Shown: positions 16,990 to 24,720 of the stretch, one piece after another
How positions within the stretch are numbered: position 1 is the first letter of the stretch
Layout: each line of letters starts with the position of its first letter
Assembly: GCF_011089885.1 (NCBI RefSeq)
Contig: NZ_JAANBD010000028.1
Location: 310,001-374,000, forward strand
DNA length: 64,000 bases
Origin: Thioalkalivibrio sp. XN279
Lineage (GTDB): Bacteria > Pseudomonadota > Gammaproteobacteria > Steroidobacterales > XN24
Direction: 5' to 3'
Notes under the pieces: generated by a model
Databases searched by the model: none
What the model saw: only the letters and a program-made list of their open reading frames with translations
Told to the model about the DNA's origin: nothing
Program-made: the position numbers and the translations under genes

Positions 16990-18246
16990 CTAGGGTCGTT
17001 GCAGCGCTTCCGCCAACAGGCGCCCGTTCAGCGCTTCCACCTCCGCGAGCACCGTCTCGGCGGAAGCGAATCGCGCCGCCGGAGATTTCGCCATCATGCC
17101 CTCGAGCAGCGGCTGGCAGTCGGCCAGGGCCTCGGGCAGCACCGGCAGCGGTGCATGCGCATGCTTGCGAATCACCGCCAGCGGCGAGCCCGCCAGGTAG
17201 GGCTTGCGCCCGGTGAGCATCTCGTGGAACACCACGCCCAGGCTGTAGATGTCCGAGCGCTCGTCGACCTCGGCGCCCTCGCCCTGCTCCGGGCTCATGT
17301 AATACGGCGTGCCGCAGATCTCGCCGAGGCCGCTCAGCTCGATCGTCGCGTCGCGCAGCTTGGCCACGCCGAAATCGATCAGCGCCAGGCTGCCGTCGTC
17401 GCGGAACATGATGTTGGCGGGCTTGAGGTCGCGATGCAGCACGCCGACCTTGTGGATCGCCGCCAGCGCGTGCGTGATCTGCATCATGATCTCCAGCGCC
17501 TGGCCCAGCGGCAAGCCGTTGCCGATGCGCTCGCCGAGCTGTCCGCCGGCGAAATACTCCATGGCGATATAGGCCAACTCGTCGGCGATGCCGAGCTCGT
17601 GGATGTTCACCACGTTGGGATGGCGGATGCCCGACACCAGCTCGTACTCCTGCAGGAAGCGTTGCAGCGGCCCGAAGCGCTCGACCTCGTCCGGCACCTG
17701 GCGAAACACCTTTACCACCACCAGCCGCTCGGTGCTGAGCTTCTCCATCAGGTACACCGCGGCCGTGGAGCCCGTGCCCAGCGACCTGAGGAAGCGATGG
17801 CCCTTGAGATTGAACTGGCTGTCGCTGCCGGGTCGCAGCGCCTGGGCCCGTGGCTTCGGCGCGCGTCCCGGCCGATCCAGCGCCTGGGTCGTGACGCGGC
17901 GAATATGCGCGTGGTCCGTGGGCCCCTTGGGCAGGTAGTCGTCAGCGCCGGAGCGCAGGGCCTGCTCGATGGCCGTCTTGTCGCCCTGGGGCGTGAGAAA
18001 GATCACCGGCGGACAGCCGGGGCGACGCTTGAGTTCCTCGAGGATGTCGATGCCGTCCTGCTCGCCGAGCTGGTGGTCGAGGAACAACAGGTCCCACTGG
18101 GCAGGCTCGAAGCCCGCCGGCAGCAGGTTGTCCTCCAGGGGGTTGTGGCCCACGATCTCGGCGTCGGGGAACGCCGCCGCGAGATGATGCCCGAGCCAGG
18201 CCCGGTAGTCGCGGTGGTCGTCGATGATCAGGACGCGCAGCGCCAC
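16990..18246 (-). CDS. Response-regulator receiver fused to a Ser/Thr protein kinase
   Basis: A 418-aa cytoplasmic fusion. Residues 1-125 are a CheY-like receiver with acidic pocket Asp9-Asp10, phosphoacceptor Asp57 (LFLDHQLG) and Lys107 (DDYLPKG), so phosphorylation should be possible. After a Pro/Arg linker, residues 150-410 form a Hanks-type kinase: glycine loop GTGSTAAVY (157-165), Lys179 in VVVKVF, HRDLKPAN (271-278), DFG (291-293) and APE-like SPEQ. The kinase looks active. No histidine kinase is adjacent; the gene lies 6 nt after purF. This arrangement suggests a two-component input gating Ser/Thr phosphorylation, with unknown substrates. Confidence 0.92.
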   Translation of the reverse strand: MALRVLIIDDHRDYRAWLGHHLAAAFPDAEIVGHNPLEDNLLPAGFEPAQWDLLFLDHQLGEQDGIDILEELKRRPGCPPVIFLTPQGDKTAIEQALRSGADDYLPKGPTDHAHIRRVTTQALDRPGRAPKPRAQALRPGSDSQFNLKGHRFLRSLGTGSTAAVYLMEKLSTERLVVVKVFRQVPDEVERFGPLQRFLQEYELVSGIRHPNVVNIHELGIADELAYIAMEYFAGGQLGERIGNGLPLGQALEIMMQITHALAAIHKVGVLHRDLKPANIMFRDDGSLALIDFGVAKLRDATIELSGLGEICGTPYYMSPEQGEGAEVDERSDIYSLGVVFHEMLTGRKPYLAGSPLAVIRKHAHAPLPVLPEALADCQPLLEGMMAKSPAARFASAETVLAEVEALNGRLLAEALQRP

Positions 18247-18252
18247 GACACC

Positions 18253-19761
18253 TCAGAGCACTTCCACGGCCACGGGGGCGCCGGCATGGCGGCCGTCGCG
18301 CTTCACCTTGACCTCGTCGGCGCGCGCCGCCTCGATGCGGCGCAGGTACTCGGCCGTGATGTCGCCGGTGACGTAATCCCCGGAGAAGCAGGACGTATCG
18401 AACTCGCGGATGTTGGCATTGTCGTGCTGCACGGCGCGCACCAGGTCGTCCAGCGTCTGGTAGATGAGCCAGTCGGCGCCGATCAGCTTCTCGACCTCTT
18501 TTTCGCTGCGGCCGTGCGCGATCAGCTCCGAGGCCGCAGGCATGTCGATGCCGTAGACATTCGGGTAACGCACCGGCGGTGACGCGGAAGCGAAATACAC
18601 CTTGCGTGCACCGGCCTCCCGCGCCATCTCGATGATCTGGCGCGACGTCGTGCCGCGCACGATGGAGTCATCGACGATGAGCACGTTTTTCTTGCGGAAC
18701 TCCAGGTCGATAGCGTTGAGCTTGCGGCGCACCGACTTCTCGCGCAGCGTCTGCCCCGGCATGATGAAGGTGCGACCGATGTAACGGTTCTTGATGAAGC
18801 CCTCGCGATACTTCACGCCGAGGCGGTGCGCCAGCGGCAGGGCGCAGGTGCGGCTGGTGTCGGGCACCGGGATGACCACGTCGATGTCATGCTCCGGGCG
18901 CAGCTTGAGGATGCGGTCCGCCAGCGCCTCGCCCATGCGCAGCCGCGACTTGTACACGGAGATGTTGTCGATGATCGAGTCGGGCCGGGCAAAGTAGACG
19001 TATTCGAAGATACAGGGGCTGTGCCGCTCGGCCGGCACGCACTGGCGCGTGTGCAGCGCGCCGCTGACGTCGATGAACACCGCCTCTCCCGGTTGCACGT
19101 CGCGCAGGAGATCAAAGCCGGCGATGTCCAGCGCCACGCTTTCCGACGCCAGCATGTGCTCGCGCTTGCCGTCGATGTCCCGGTAACCGATCACCAGCGG
19201 CCGGATACCGCAGGGATCACGCAGCCCGACGATGCCGGTGTTCATGATCAGGGCCACGATCGCGTAACCACCGCGGCAACGCCGGTAGATCCCCTCGGCC
19301 GCACGGAACACCTGGTCGGGCTGCGGAACCTCGCCATCCAGCTGCTCGAGCTCGTGGGCGAAGACGTTCAGCAGCACCTCGGAATCGGAAGTGGTGTTGA
19401 GGTAGCGGTGGTCTTCGCGGATGACCAGCTCGGCGAGTTCGTCGGCGTTGGTCAGATTGCCGTTGTGCGCCAGGCAGATGCCGTAGGGCGAGTTGGTGTA
19501 GAACGGCTGGGCCTCGTCGCGGCTCGAGGTGCCCGCGGTCGGGTAACGGCAGTGGCCGATGCCCAGCGGGCCGCTCAGCTTGATCATGTGGCGGCGCTGG
19601 AACACGTCGCGCACCAGGCCGTTGTTCTTGCGGATATGGATGCGCTCGTCCGCGGTGACGATGCCCGCTGCGTCCTGGCCGCGATGTTGCAACACCGTAA
19701 GCGCGTCGTAGAGCAACTGGTTGACCGCGCCGGCGCCCACGATTCCAACGATTCCGCACAT
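18253..19761 (-). CDS. purF: Amidophosphoribosyltransferase
   Basis: PurF makes 5-phosphoribosylamine from PRPP and glutamine, the committed step of purine synthesis. The 502-aa product starts MCGIVGIVG, where Cys2 becomes the N-terminal nucleophile of the Ntn glutaminase domain; the phosphoribosyltransferase half contains the PRPP loop [13 protein letters not shown]. The ATG at 19761 is fixed by the need for Cys2; longer reading is spurious. It follows cvpA by 7 nt, the classical cvpA-purF arrangement. No PurR site was identified. Confidence 0.98.
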   Translation of the reverse strand: MCGIVGIVGAGAVNQLLYDALTVLQHRGQDAAGIVTADERIHIRKNNGLVRDVFQRRHMIKLSGPLGIGHCRYPTAGTSSRDEAQPFYTNSPYGICLAHNGNLTNADELAELVIREDHRYLNTTSDSEVLLNVFAHELEQLDGEVPQPDQVFRAAEGIYRRCRGGYAIVALIMNTGIVGLRDPCGIRPLVIGYRDIDGKREHMLASESVALDIAGFDLLRDVQPGEAVFIDVSGALHTRQCVPAERHSPCIFEYVYFARPDSIIDNISVYKSRLRMGEALADRILKLRPEHDIDVVIPVPDTSRTCALPLAHRLGVKYREGFIKNRYIGRTFIMPGQTLREKSVRRKLNAIDLEFRKKNVLIVDDSIVRGTTSRQIIEMAREAGARKVYFASASPPVRYPNVYGIDMPAASELIAHGRSEKEVEKLIGADWLIYQTLDDLVRAVQHDNANIREFDTSCFSGDYVTGDITAEYLRRIEAARADEVKVKRDGRHAGAPVAVEVL

Positions 19762-19768
19762 CAGTCCG

Positions 19769-20263
19769 TCACTCCGCCAGTATTTCGCCGAGCTCGTCCA
19801 GCCCGGCATCCAGGTACTCCCGCAACCAGTCCGTCAACTCGGTCGTGCGCGGCACGATGAGCGACTCCTGCCACCAGGCCTCGCGATCCATCTCCAGCAA
19901 CTGCAACACGATCACCAGCAGGCCGACCACCAGCACGCCGCGCCCGGCGCCGAAGACCATGCCCAGCACCCGGTCCGTGCTGGTGAGGCCGCTGCTCTGG
20001 ATCAGCATCCCGACGAGCTTGGAAAACAGGGCGCCCGCCAGCATCACGCCGACGAACAGGATGACGCGCGCGGCCCAGAGCTTCAGCGCCGGCGAGCTCA
20101 CGCTGGCGAGCAGCGGGTCCAGGATGCCGGAGAAGCGCCAGGCCACCCACAGCGCGAGCACCCAGGTGATCAGCGACAGGGCCTCCTTGAAGAAGCCGCG
20201 GAAAAAGCCGATGCCCATGGAAACCAAGAAAGCACCGAGCAGGATGTAGTCGACGATGACCAT
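19769..20263 (-). CDS. cvpA: CvpA family membrane protein
   Basis: A 164-aa inner-membrane protein with four hydrophobic segments, starting with [28 protein letters not shown], the family signature region. CvpA was first named for colicin V production; in several Gammaproteobacteria it contributes to envelope or bile stress tolerance, mechanism unknown. It lies between the SPOR gene and purF, as in E. coli. Confidence 0.92.
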   Translation of the reverse strand: MVIVDYILLGAFLVSMGIGFFRGFFKEALSLITWVLALWVAWRFSGILDPLLASVSSPALKLWAARVILFVGVMLAGALFSKLVGMLIQSSGLTSTDRVLGMVFGAGRGVLVVGLLVIVLQLLEMDREAWWQESLIVPRTTELTDWLREYLDAGLDELGEILAE

Positions 20264-20279
20264 GCGCGACCCGCCCCTC

Positions 20280-20933
20280 TTAATCTTGCGCGCGGACGAC
20301 GCGCGCTCCGGTGTGGCCCGCGGCGCGCAGCCGCGTCATCAGTTGCTCAGCTGCCGCCCGCTCGGGCACCGGGCCGACTCTCACCCGGTGCATGGTACCG
20401 GCGTCGGTTGCCACGCGCGACACAAAAGCGTCGAAGCCCTGCCCGGCGAGGCGCTCGCGCAGGTTCTCGGCGTTGGCGGCCTGGGAGAAACTTCCGACCT
20501 GCACGGTCCAGCTGTCCTCCGCCGGCGCCTGCGGCGTCGGCTGGGATCGTGGCTCGGATTGCGGTGCGGGTTGCGGAGAGGGACGCGGCGGCGGCTGGCT
20601 CGGCTGCGCATCGGACCGGTCCGGGCGGGTGGCCGGCTGTTGCGGCTCTGACAGTGCCGGCCGTTGGATTACGCCCGCCGGGGCAGCCGGCTCCGGGCCC
20701 TCTGCCCCTGGCGCCTCGGCCTCGCTGCCGCCGATCTGCACCGGCCGGCCCGCAGCCGGGTCCAGCGGAATGCTGTAGCTGCGCGTGGCCCCGTCGCTGC
20801 GCGGCAGCTCGAGCTTCTGCTCGACCGCGCGCGGCGATTGCGCCGGGCCATCGAGCAACCAGGGAATGACGATGATGCCGAGCGCCACGATGACCGTGGC
20901 GCCGACGATGCGCTCCTTCAACTGCCGTTTCAT
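20280..20933 (-). CDS. SPOR domain membrane protein (DedD-like)
   Basis: A 217-aa bitopic protein: short cytoplasmic MKRQLKER, one transmembrane helix (about 9-28), a long Pro/Gln/Ala-rich periplasmic linker (about 70-140) and a C-terminal SPOR domain (about 143-217, WTVQVGSFSQAANAENLRERL). SPOR domains bind denuded septal glycan and localise proteins to the division site. Its position between folC and cvpA is that of dedD. It is likely part of the accD-folC-dedD-cvpA-purF transcript. Confidence 0.9.
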   Translation of the reverse strand: MKRQLKERIVGATVIVALGIIVIPWLLDGPAQSPRAVEQKLELPRSDGATRSYSIPLDPAAGRPVQIGGSEAEAPGAEGPEPAAPAGVIQRPALSEPQQPATRPDRSDAQPSQPPPRPSPQPAPQSEPRSQPTPQAPAEDSWTVQVGSFSQAANAENLRERLAGQGFDAFVSRVATDAGTMHRVRVGPVPERAAAEQLMTRLRAAGHTGARVVRAQD

Positions 20934-20960
20934 ATAGCCAGGTTCGTGACGCGGCCGGCG

Positions 20961-22232
20961 CTATCGTGTATGGGGTGCGCAGTATAACCCAAGCCACTCC
21001 ATGGCCGGGCCCACGGTGTGGAAAGACCCGCATACCACCACGCGGTCGCCCGGGCGGGCCGCCGCCGCCGCCGCCGCGCAGGCCTCCGCAACCGATGCCG
21101 CGCGGGTCGCGGGGCTGCGCAAGGCGCCGGCGATGCGCGTCTCCAGCGCCTCCGCCGCAAGCCCGCGCGGGGGTTCGAGGGCGGCGATGAACCAGCCGTC
21201 CACCGCGTTGCTGAGCGCGTCCGCCACGGCATGCGCATCCTTGTCCTCCAGCATGCCGAGCACGCACCAGGTCCGGCCGCGCGCCGGCGCGGCCGCGAGC
21301 GCCTGCGCCAGCACCCGCGCGGCATCCGGGTTGTGTGCCACGTCGAGCCACCACTCGACCTCGCCGGGGATGCGCTGCATGCGGCCCGCCAGGCGGATGC
21401 GCCGCAGCGCCCGCGCCGCGGCAGCGGGGGACAGCGCCGCCGTCTCCAGCGCCAGGAAGGCGGCGATGGCGCAGGCAGCGTTGTCTTTCAATGCGGACGC
21501 CGGCAGCGTCGCGCCCGGCAACCCGGGCAACATGCGCGCGCCATCCTGCCAGCACCAGCCCGCCGGACTCTCGACCCAGTCGAAATCCACGCCGAGCCGC
21601 AGCGCGCCTGGGCCGGCGGCCGCCAGCAGCGATGCCGGCGGCGCGCGGTCGCCGATGACGGCCGGCTTGCCGGGCCGGAAAATCCCGCCCTTCTCGCGGC
21701 CGATGCTCTCGCGATCCGGGCCGAGCCATTCCGTGTGATCGAGCCCGACCGAGGTGACGATGGCGGCGTCCGGCTCAACCGCGTTCACGGCATCGAGGCG
21801 TCCGCCCAGGCCCACCTCGAGCACGGCCGTGTGCACGCCACGCCGGCGGAATATCTCCAGCGCAGCCGCGGTGCCGAATTCGAAGTAAGTCAGCGAGATT
21901 GCGCCGCGGGCAGCATCGACGGCCTCGAAGGCGCTCACCAGCGCCTCGTCATCCACCTCCACGCCGTCGATGCGCACGCGTTCGTTGTAGCGCAACAGGT
22001 GCGGCGAGGTGTACGCGCCGGTGCATCGGCCCGCCTCCAGGCTGAGCGCTTCCAGTGTCGCCACGCAGCTGCCCTTGCCGTTGGTGCCGCCGACGGTGAA
22101 CACGCGCTCGCACGGGCGCAGCAGGCCCATGCGCTCGAGGACGGCGTGGATACGCTCCAGCCCCAGCTCGATTTCCGCGGGATGCAGGCGCTCCTGCCAG
22201 GCCAGCCATGCGGCGAGCGTGCGGCGGGACAA
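20961..22232 (-). CDS. folC: Bifunctional folylpolyglutamate/dihydrofolate synthase
   Basis: FolC adds L-glutamate to dihydropteroate and then further glutamates to tetrahydrofolate, using ATP. The 423-aa product has the P-loop TVGGTNGKGS (about 47-56), the Mur-ligase-like central domain with GLDHTEWLG, and the C-terminal domain with DVAHNPDA. It lies 7 nt after accD and ends 27 nt before the SPOR gene, an operon order shared with E. coli and Pseudomonas. Confidence 0.96.
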   Translation of the reverse strand: MSRRTLAAWLAWQERLHPAEIELGLERIHAVLERMGLLRPCERVFTVGGTNGKGSCVATLEALSLEAGRCTGAYTSPHLLRYNERVRIDGVEVDDEALVSAFEAVDAARGAISLTYFEFGTAAALEIFRRRGVHTAVLEVGLGGRLDAVNAVEPDAAIVTSVGLDHTEWLGPDRESIGREKGGIFRPGKPAVIGDRAPPASLLAAAGPGALRLGVDFDWVESPAGWCWQDGARMLPGLPGATLPASALKDNAACAIAAFLALETAALSPAAAARALRRIRLAGRMQRIPGEVEWWLDVAHNPDAARVLAQALAAAPARGRTWCVLGMLEDKDAHAVADALSNAVDGWFIAALEPPRGLAAEALETRIAGALRSPATRAASVAEACAAAAAAARPGDRVVVCGSFHTVGPAMEWLGLYCAPHTR

Positions 22233-22239
22233 GCGCAGC

Positions 22240-23118
22240 CTATTCCGTCGCTTCCAGCGCGCGCCCCGTGAGCATGGACAGCAGCCGCGCGATGGTGGGG
22301 CGCAGCTCGCGCCGGTCCACGATCATGTCAAGGGCGCCGTGCTCGAGCAGGAACTCGCTGCGCTGGAAGCCTTCCGGCAGCGTCTCGCCGACGGTCTGCT
22401 GGATCACGCGCGGGCCGGCAAAGCCGATCAGCGCCCGCGGCTCGGCGATATTGACGTCGCCCAGCATCGCGAGGCTGGCGGACACGCCGCCCGTGGTCGG
22501 GTCGGTCATGACCGAGACATAGGGCTGGCCCGCGTTCGACAGCCGGCGCAGCGCCGCCGCGGTCTTGCTCATCTGCAACAGGGAGTACAGACCTTCCTGC
22601 ATGCGCGCGCCGCCGCTGGCTGAGAAGCACACCAGCGGCATGCGCTCATCCACCGCGGCATCCGCGGCACGCCGGAAGCGCTCGCCGACCACCGACCCCA
22701 TGGAGCCGCCCATGAAGCGGAACTCGAAGGCGCAGGCCGCCAGCCTGAGCCCCATCAGCGTCCCGGTCATGGCCACCAGCGCGTCCTGCTCCTCGGTCGC
22801 CTTCTGCGCCTGCGTGAGGCGATCACGGTAGCGCTTGCTGTCGCGGAACTTCAGCGGATCTTCCGGCTGCAGCGACTGGCCGAGTTCGCGCCCCGAGCCG
22901 GGGTCGAGGAAAAACTTGAGGCGGGTGCGCCCGCCGATGCGCATGTGGTGGTCGCATTTCGGGCAGACGTGCAGGCTGCGCTCGACCTCGGGCCGGTAGA
23001 GCACCGCGTCGCAGGCCGGGCACTTGGTCCACAAGCCCTCCGGCACGGAACGGCTGCGGCCCTGGGTCCCGCCCTGGGTCTTGATCCGCGACGGCATCAG
23101 CTTGTCGAACCAGTTCAT
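22240..23118 (-). CDS. accD: Acetyl-CoA carboxylase carboxyltransferase subunit beta
   Basis: AccD is the beta half of the carboxyltransferase that moves CO2 from carboxybiotin to acetyl-CoA. The 292-aa product starts [14 protein letters not shown] and has the C4 zinc finger at Cys33, Cys36, Cys52 and Cys55, then the crotonase-like fold with GGARMQEG and [14 protein letters not shown] long in-frame extension upstream would lie in truA antisense-like sequence and is rejected. It is separated from truA by 88 nt; trpF, which often lies here in relatives, is absent. Confidence 0.97.
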   Translation of the reverse strand: MNWFDKLMPSRIKTQGGTQGRSRSVPEGLWTKCPACDAVLYRPEVERSLHVCPKCDHHMRIGGRTRLKFFLDPGSGRELGQSLQPEDPLKFRDSKRYRDRLTQAQKATEEQDALVAMTGTLMGLRLAACAFEFRFMGGSMGSVVGERFRRAADAAVDERMPLVCFSASGGARMQEGLYSLLQMSKTAAALRRLSNAGQPYVSVMTDPTTGGVSASLAMLGDVNIAEPRALIGFAGPRVIQQTVGETLPEGFQRSEFLLEHGALDMIVDRRELRPTIARLLSMLTGRALEATE

Positions 23119-23206
23119 GCCTTCCCCCGGGGACGAGCCCCCTTTCGCGCAGCATACGCGATGCTGCACCCTTTCCTGCCTGGCTCCCGATGATAAACGA
23201 ATCCGC

Positions 23207-24010
23207 TCATGCCAGCGGTCCGGGGCGTTCCGCCGCCGGCTGCGGCAGCAGCGCGCCGTAGTCCACCGCCACCATGTAGAGCCCTGCAGCGGGCGCCGTG
23301 GCGCCGCCCTGGCAGCGGTCGCGTCCCGCCAGCACCTCGGCCACCCATGCTTCCGGGGCATCGCCCCGGCCCACCGCCGCCAAGGTGCCGACGATGTTGC
23401 GCACCATGTGGTGCAGGAAGGCGTTCGCCGTGACGTCCACGCGAATGAAGTCGCCCATGCGTTGCACGGCCAGCGCCGTGAGGCGGCGCATCGGCGTGCG
23501 CGACTGGCACTCCGCGGCGCGGAACGCGGAGAAGTCGTGTTCGCCGAGCAGCGCCTGGCCGGCGCGATGCATCCGTGCGGCATCCAGCGGCCGATGCACC
23601 CACCAGGCACGGTCGCGCCACAGGGCAGGGCGCGTCTCGCGGTTCAGCACCAGGTAGCTGTAGCTGCGCGCCACGGCTGAGAAGCGCGCATGAAAGCCCT
23701 CCGGCGCCGGCTGCGCCCAGCGCAGTGCAATGCCAGGCGGCAGCGCGGTGTTCGCCCCCAGCACCCAGGCACGCATCGGGCGTTCCGCTCGCGTGTCGAA
23801 ATGCGCTACCTGGCCGGTGGCGTGCACCCCCGCATCGGTGCGCCCGGCGCCCGTCACGGCCACCGCCTCGTCCGCCACGCGCGACAAGGCGACCTGCAGC
23901 GCATCCTGCACGCTGGGACCGTCCTTCTGCGACTGCCAGCCCAGCAGCCCGCAACCGTCGTACTCCACCCCCACGACGACCCGCCGGCAACCCGCGGCCG
24001 GATCGTTCAC
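23207..24010 (-). CDS. truA: tRNA pseudouridine(38-40) synthase
   Basis: TruA converts U38-40 of the anticodon stem to pseudouridine. The 267-aa product has the catalytic Asp59 in [11 protein letters not shown], the early motif [12 protein letters not shown] and the C-terminal [19 protein letters not shown] start at 24010 gives the conserved beginning and overlaps the stop of the CbiQ-like gene (GTGA). Position between fimV and accD is conserved in gammaproteobacteria. Confidence 0.95.
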   Translation of the reverse strand: MNDPAAGCRRVVVGVEYDGCGLLGWQSQKDGPSVQDALQVALSRVADEAVAVTGAGRTDAGVHATGQVAHFDTRAERPMRAWVLGANTALPPGIALRWAQPAPEGFHARFSAVARSYSYLVLNRETRPALWRDRAWWVHRPLDAARMHRAGQALLGEHDFSAFRAAECQSRTPMRRLTALAVQRMGDFIRVDVTANAFLHHMVRNIVGTLAAVGRGDAPEAWVAEVLAGRDRCQGGATAPAAGLYMVAVDYGALLPQPAAERPGPLA

Positions 24011-24717
24011 AGCTGTCCTCCCGCCAGGCACGCCGTCACCCCGGCCGCCAGCAGCAACCAGTCGCGCGCACCGGGGCCGGCCAGCGCCGGCAGTCGCGCC
24101 GTGTCCGGCGGCATCATGGCCGCCGCCTCGACGTCCCGTACCAGGGCCGCGGCGGCATCGCCCCATCCGGCCAGGCCGGGGCGCCGGCCCGTCGCCGCAC
24201 CCGCCACCCGCTCGGCCGTGAGAGGGACGGCCTCGAGGGTCAGCGCGAGCCGTCGCGCAAACACCTCGACGTCGAGGCCCAGCCATCCGAGCGGACGCAG
24301 CAGCATGACCAGCCCGGCGGCCATGCAGGCGGTGCCGGTACGACGGCGCAGCAGTTCCACAGCGGCCACCAGCACGACCAGCACGCCGCTGCGGCGCAGC
24401 GCGATGTCCAGTTCACTCCATGTCGGCCACCAGGCGCTGCGGGCGGCAGGACCCGGCTCGGGCGCCACCCACAGGTAGATCACCACGATGGAGAGCAGCA
24501 ACCAGCGAATGCGGCGCAGGGCCCTGAAGATGCCGACGAGGGTGTCACGCCCATGGGCTGCGGCCGCCAACAGCACCACCCCGAGAGCGAGCCCCAGCGC
24601 GGCAAGCGAATAACGAAACAGCATGGCGGCAAGCACCAGCAGCAGCAGGATGCGAAACGCCGGATGAAGCCCGGTCGGGGCCTCATCCGGCGCTGCCACG
24701 CCGGGCGCGGGACGCAT
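24007..24717 (-). CDS. CbiQ/EcfT-like membrane protein
   Basis: A 236-aa membrane protein with hydrophobic segments near residues 22-58, 72-85, 110-125 and at the C-terminus. The segment MAAGLVMLLRPLGWLGLDV followed by a helix ending in LEAVPLTAERV is the pattern of the CbiQ/EcfT transmembrane subunit of energy-coupling-factor transporters. No ECF ATPase or S component is adjacent, so a transport role is doubtful. It lies between fimV (3-nt gap) and truA (4-nt overlap), hence translated with them. Assignment is moderate. Confidence 0.65.
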   Translation of the reverse strand: MRPAPGVAAPDEAPTGLHPAFRILLLLVLAAMLFRYSLAALGLALGVVLLAAAAHGRDTLVGIFRALRRIRWLLLSIVVIYLWVAPEPGPAARSAWWPTWSELDIALRRSGVLVVLVAAVELLRRRTGTACMAAGLVMLLRPLGWLGLDVEVFARRLALTLEAVPLTAERVAGAATGRRPGLAGWGDAAAALVRDVEAAAMMPPDTARLPALAGPGARDWLLLAAGVTACLAGGQL

Positions 24718-24720
24718 GGC

